Positions 61,619 to 64,000 of a stretch of DNA of 64,000 nt are shown piece after piece. Origin of the DNA: Artocarpus heterophyllus (taxonomy: Eukaryota; Streptophyta; Magnoliopsida; Rosales; Moraceae); assembly GCA_025403435.1 (NCBI GenBank), contig CM046348.1, positions 23,619,899-23,683,898 on the forward strand, in the 5' to 3' direction. Below the pieces are notes generated by a model that had not been told where the DNA came from, made no database searches, and worked only from the letters and a program-made list of their open reading frames with translations. Made by a program: the position numbers and the translations under genes. Position 1 is the stretch's first letter. Every line of letters starts with the position of its first letter.

Positions 61619-64000
61619 TGTAACGTCCTTGTGTAGGGGTTAACGGCATTGAATAAATATAAATAAATTTAATTTACAATACCAATTCAAAAAAATAAAA
61701 CATTGTCCATAGATCTTTGAAAAAAACAAAAAATAAGAACACGTTTTAAATAACATTTCACAGTTTTAGTGTAGCACCAATTATTAAAAATACAGTCATC
61801 ATCATATTACAATTCCTAGTTAACGTAAAACTAAACACAACTACGACAACAGTTTTATGAATCTTCCATGTTTTCGAACGAGTTATAGATAAAGCTAAGA
61901 TAATCCAATACAAGACCAGTAGTGTTGTCGTTTACTTCTCGTCAGACAAGTTACACTAAACTCCATTTGAGAGATGAAAATATAATAGGGATGAGTATCG
62001 ACATACCTAGTAGAAAATACAATTACTCACCTTTAGGTTTTATTAATTACCACATTAACATCTGCATGGTTAGTTATTTCTCAACATTAATCATCTTACA
62101 AGATTCATTATGATTATATTTCATGGATACCTTACATTAATCATTACTAAGTTTCATACACATACATATATACAAATATCATGATTCATCAAAGTTCCTA
62201 GGTATCTACATTTTAATGAAGTATCTCATCACTCAACTCATTGAAACTTAAAGAGACACGCTTTTCCACTTTTCAATCATTCTAAAATTGTCGGGTGAGG
62301 GGACATTAAGCTCCAAATCCTCACTAAGTCGATTCCTGTATAGTGCGTTATGTGACTTTCGACCTAAGGGAGCGTCATCACCTCTCCTATTTTACCTTTT
62401 AGGGTATTAGTGTCTAAGGACGTAACCACTGCCCTCTTCATGTCTTACCATGCCTCTATAATCAATCATTATGTATAGAATCAAAGTTTCCTAACCATGC
62501 TTCTTAATTACATCAATACATGTCAAATCAATTCATTCTCGCTATACAATATAGGATGAGTTCTACTGGCCTCTTCACGCCTTACCATTCCTCTATAATC
62601 AATCATTATGTATAAAATCAAAGTTTCCTAACCATGCTTCTTAATTACATCAATACATGTCAAATCAATTCATTTTCGCTATACAATACAGGATGAGTTC
62701 TACAATATTGTGTTATGAGTAATATTTATTTACGTTTAAAATATCATATACATATCTTCCAATGTAAAGAATGAATTTTAATTAATCAAAACCTCAGAAA
62801 AGATGAGCAATAAAATCCCTACCTCTTTGCAAATACCCACTAATAACTTCCAGCTTACACAATCAAGTTTACCGTATAAACTCCAAATATGTCATTATCC
62901 TAAGATGTATAAAAAATAACCATATTTTAACTTAAATCCTAATTTATAATTATGTCAATTTACTATTTATTTTTATTAGTGTGACATAATCATTAATATG
63001 CTAAAAATATAAATATCAATTTTTTCAACTTAATTTTTAGTAAATTATGAAATAGATAAAGTAACAATAAAATAAAAGCATACGAATTTGATTTTGGTAC
63101 AAAATGTGTCAGAATAGATTTTTAAAATAAATAATATGATTTTTAAATATTTAGAAATAAAACAATTAAAAAGTTTGATATTTATTAAAATAAAATATTT
63201 AAAATTACAAATATATAGAAAAATATTTATAACTTTCAAAATATAAGTTGTCAGAGAACTATCTTTGTCCTAATAGATTGGTCTTCCTTATTCGTCCCTG
63301 AGGTTGGGGTTTTTTTTTTATTAAATCTCCCTTTGGAAAACAATATGTCATTTTTCACTTGGAAAAATTCTCCCAGAGAACCCAAAATCGAATTTTGAGT
63401 TTTTCTTTAAAATCTTGATTTTCTAACAACTTTTTAAATATAAAAACAAGGTATAAACGATATATAATCATCTCTATACAATATAAACTCATTTTCATAG
63501 ATTTCTATACTCAAAACATAATCAAAATCTAAGTTTTGACTTTGAAAAACCTTACCTCTAATCTTAGCCTAAAAATAGTGTTTAGATCTTGAAATCTTTA
63601 AGTCTCCTTAATCTATGAGTTGCTAGAAAGTTGTTTGTAGATTTTCGGGAGACAATAGCTTGATGTGATTTGGTTTACTCTTAGGCTTTCTCTGCTCTAG
63701 GAGGTCTTGAAAGAAGAAGAAATGAAGAAGAAAAAGATGAGCAGGGAGAGTGAGTTACGGGTGAGGGAGAGAAAATGAGGCCAAATAAAAAGGAGAAGAA
63801 AATAGTGAAGGAGACATGATGAGTGAAAAGTAGTCTCCATTTGAGACTTTGATGCACAAAATGTTAAATGGTATTTTTGTAATTAAATAAAAGTTTCAAG
63901 GTATTTCAATAGTTATACTAAATAAGTGCAAGAAAATTATAGAAAAATTAAAAGTAGAATAAACAATATGAAATAAATTTTAAATGTAACAAAATTTTAA
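61619..64000. mobile_element. LTR of family A, copy 3, running off the window end
   Basis: It begins TGTAACGTCC at 61619 like copy 2 and shares its core (TTACTCACCTTTAGGTTTTAT near 62025, GGGGACATTAAGCTCC near 62300, TTTTACCTTTTAGGGTATTAG near 62390) in the same order. The other end (expected GTGTCACA-like) is not reached. The five bases before it are AAATC. It carries a 137-bp tandem duplication at 62428-62701. Solo LTR or part of a full element cannot be decided here. Confidence 0.75.
62428..62701. repeat. 137-bp tandem duplication within LTR copy 3
   Basis: 62428-62564 and 62565-62701 are nearly identical (shared TATAATCAATCATTATGTAT and AAAGTTTCCTAACCATGCTT), with only a few substitutions. 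The other two family copies show one unit only. Confidence 0.9.

Overview
The window is nuclear DNA from a flowering plant. The genes have several short GT-AG introns, the protein families are plant-type (SUMO of the SUMO1/2 type, augmin subunit 2, a class XII-like LRR receptor kinase, GH17 glucanase with an X8/CBM43 domain), intergenic DNA is very AT-rich, and it is packed with Ty1/copia, solo-LTR, hAT, Tourist-like and SINE remnants. A eudicot, perhaps a woody rosid, is my best guess; the species cannot be named from the sequence alone.

Layout. 1-5.0 kb: a fold-back repeat, a duplicated non-coding block, and a relic of an endogenous plant pararetrovirus (Caulimoviridae) in two opposing pieces. 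5.06-8.5 kb: an intact three-exon non-RD LRR receptor kinase. 9.6-11.3 kb: a second copy of the non-coding block ending in a small LRR fragment, the remains of a tandem duplicate of the receptor locus. 14.1-16.8 kb: a six-exon augmin subunit 2 (AUG2) gene, followed by a cluster of miniature elements. 19.5-20.2 kb: a GC-rich non-autonomous hAT element with perfect 8-bp target duplications; its sister copy is at 40.3-41.0 kb. 20.7 kb: a SINE with target duplications. 22.8-28.5 kb: two related solo LTRs in inverted orientation. 31.4-35.8 kb: a nine-exon gene for a conserved membrane protein of unknown function. 37.2-39.3 kb (minus strand): a three-exon SUMO gene whose first intron holds a decayed plastid psbE copy. 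41.9-44.9 kb: a deletion derivative of a copia element. 47.3-54.2 kb: a full-length but dead copia element nested in a Tourist-like MITE. 55.2-57.2 kb: a GH17/CBM43 beta-1,3-glucanase. 61.5 kb to the window end: the 5' end of an ANTH-domain clathrin-adaptor-like gene carrying a frameshift and cut off by a third copy of the solo-LTR family.

The five intact genes are unrelated housekeeping, defence and cell-wall genes that each run on their own; there is no operon-like logic. The interest lies in the mobile-DNA history: insertions that can be ordered by nesting and by paralogous empty sites, organelle-to-nucleus transfer, and a virus relic sitting immediately in front of an immune-receptor gene. 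Exon coordinates were worked out by hand from splice motifs and reading-frame continuity; all multi-exon models close in frame, but a boundary could be off by a base in homopolymer-rich stretches.
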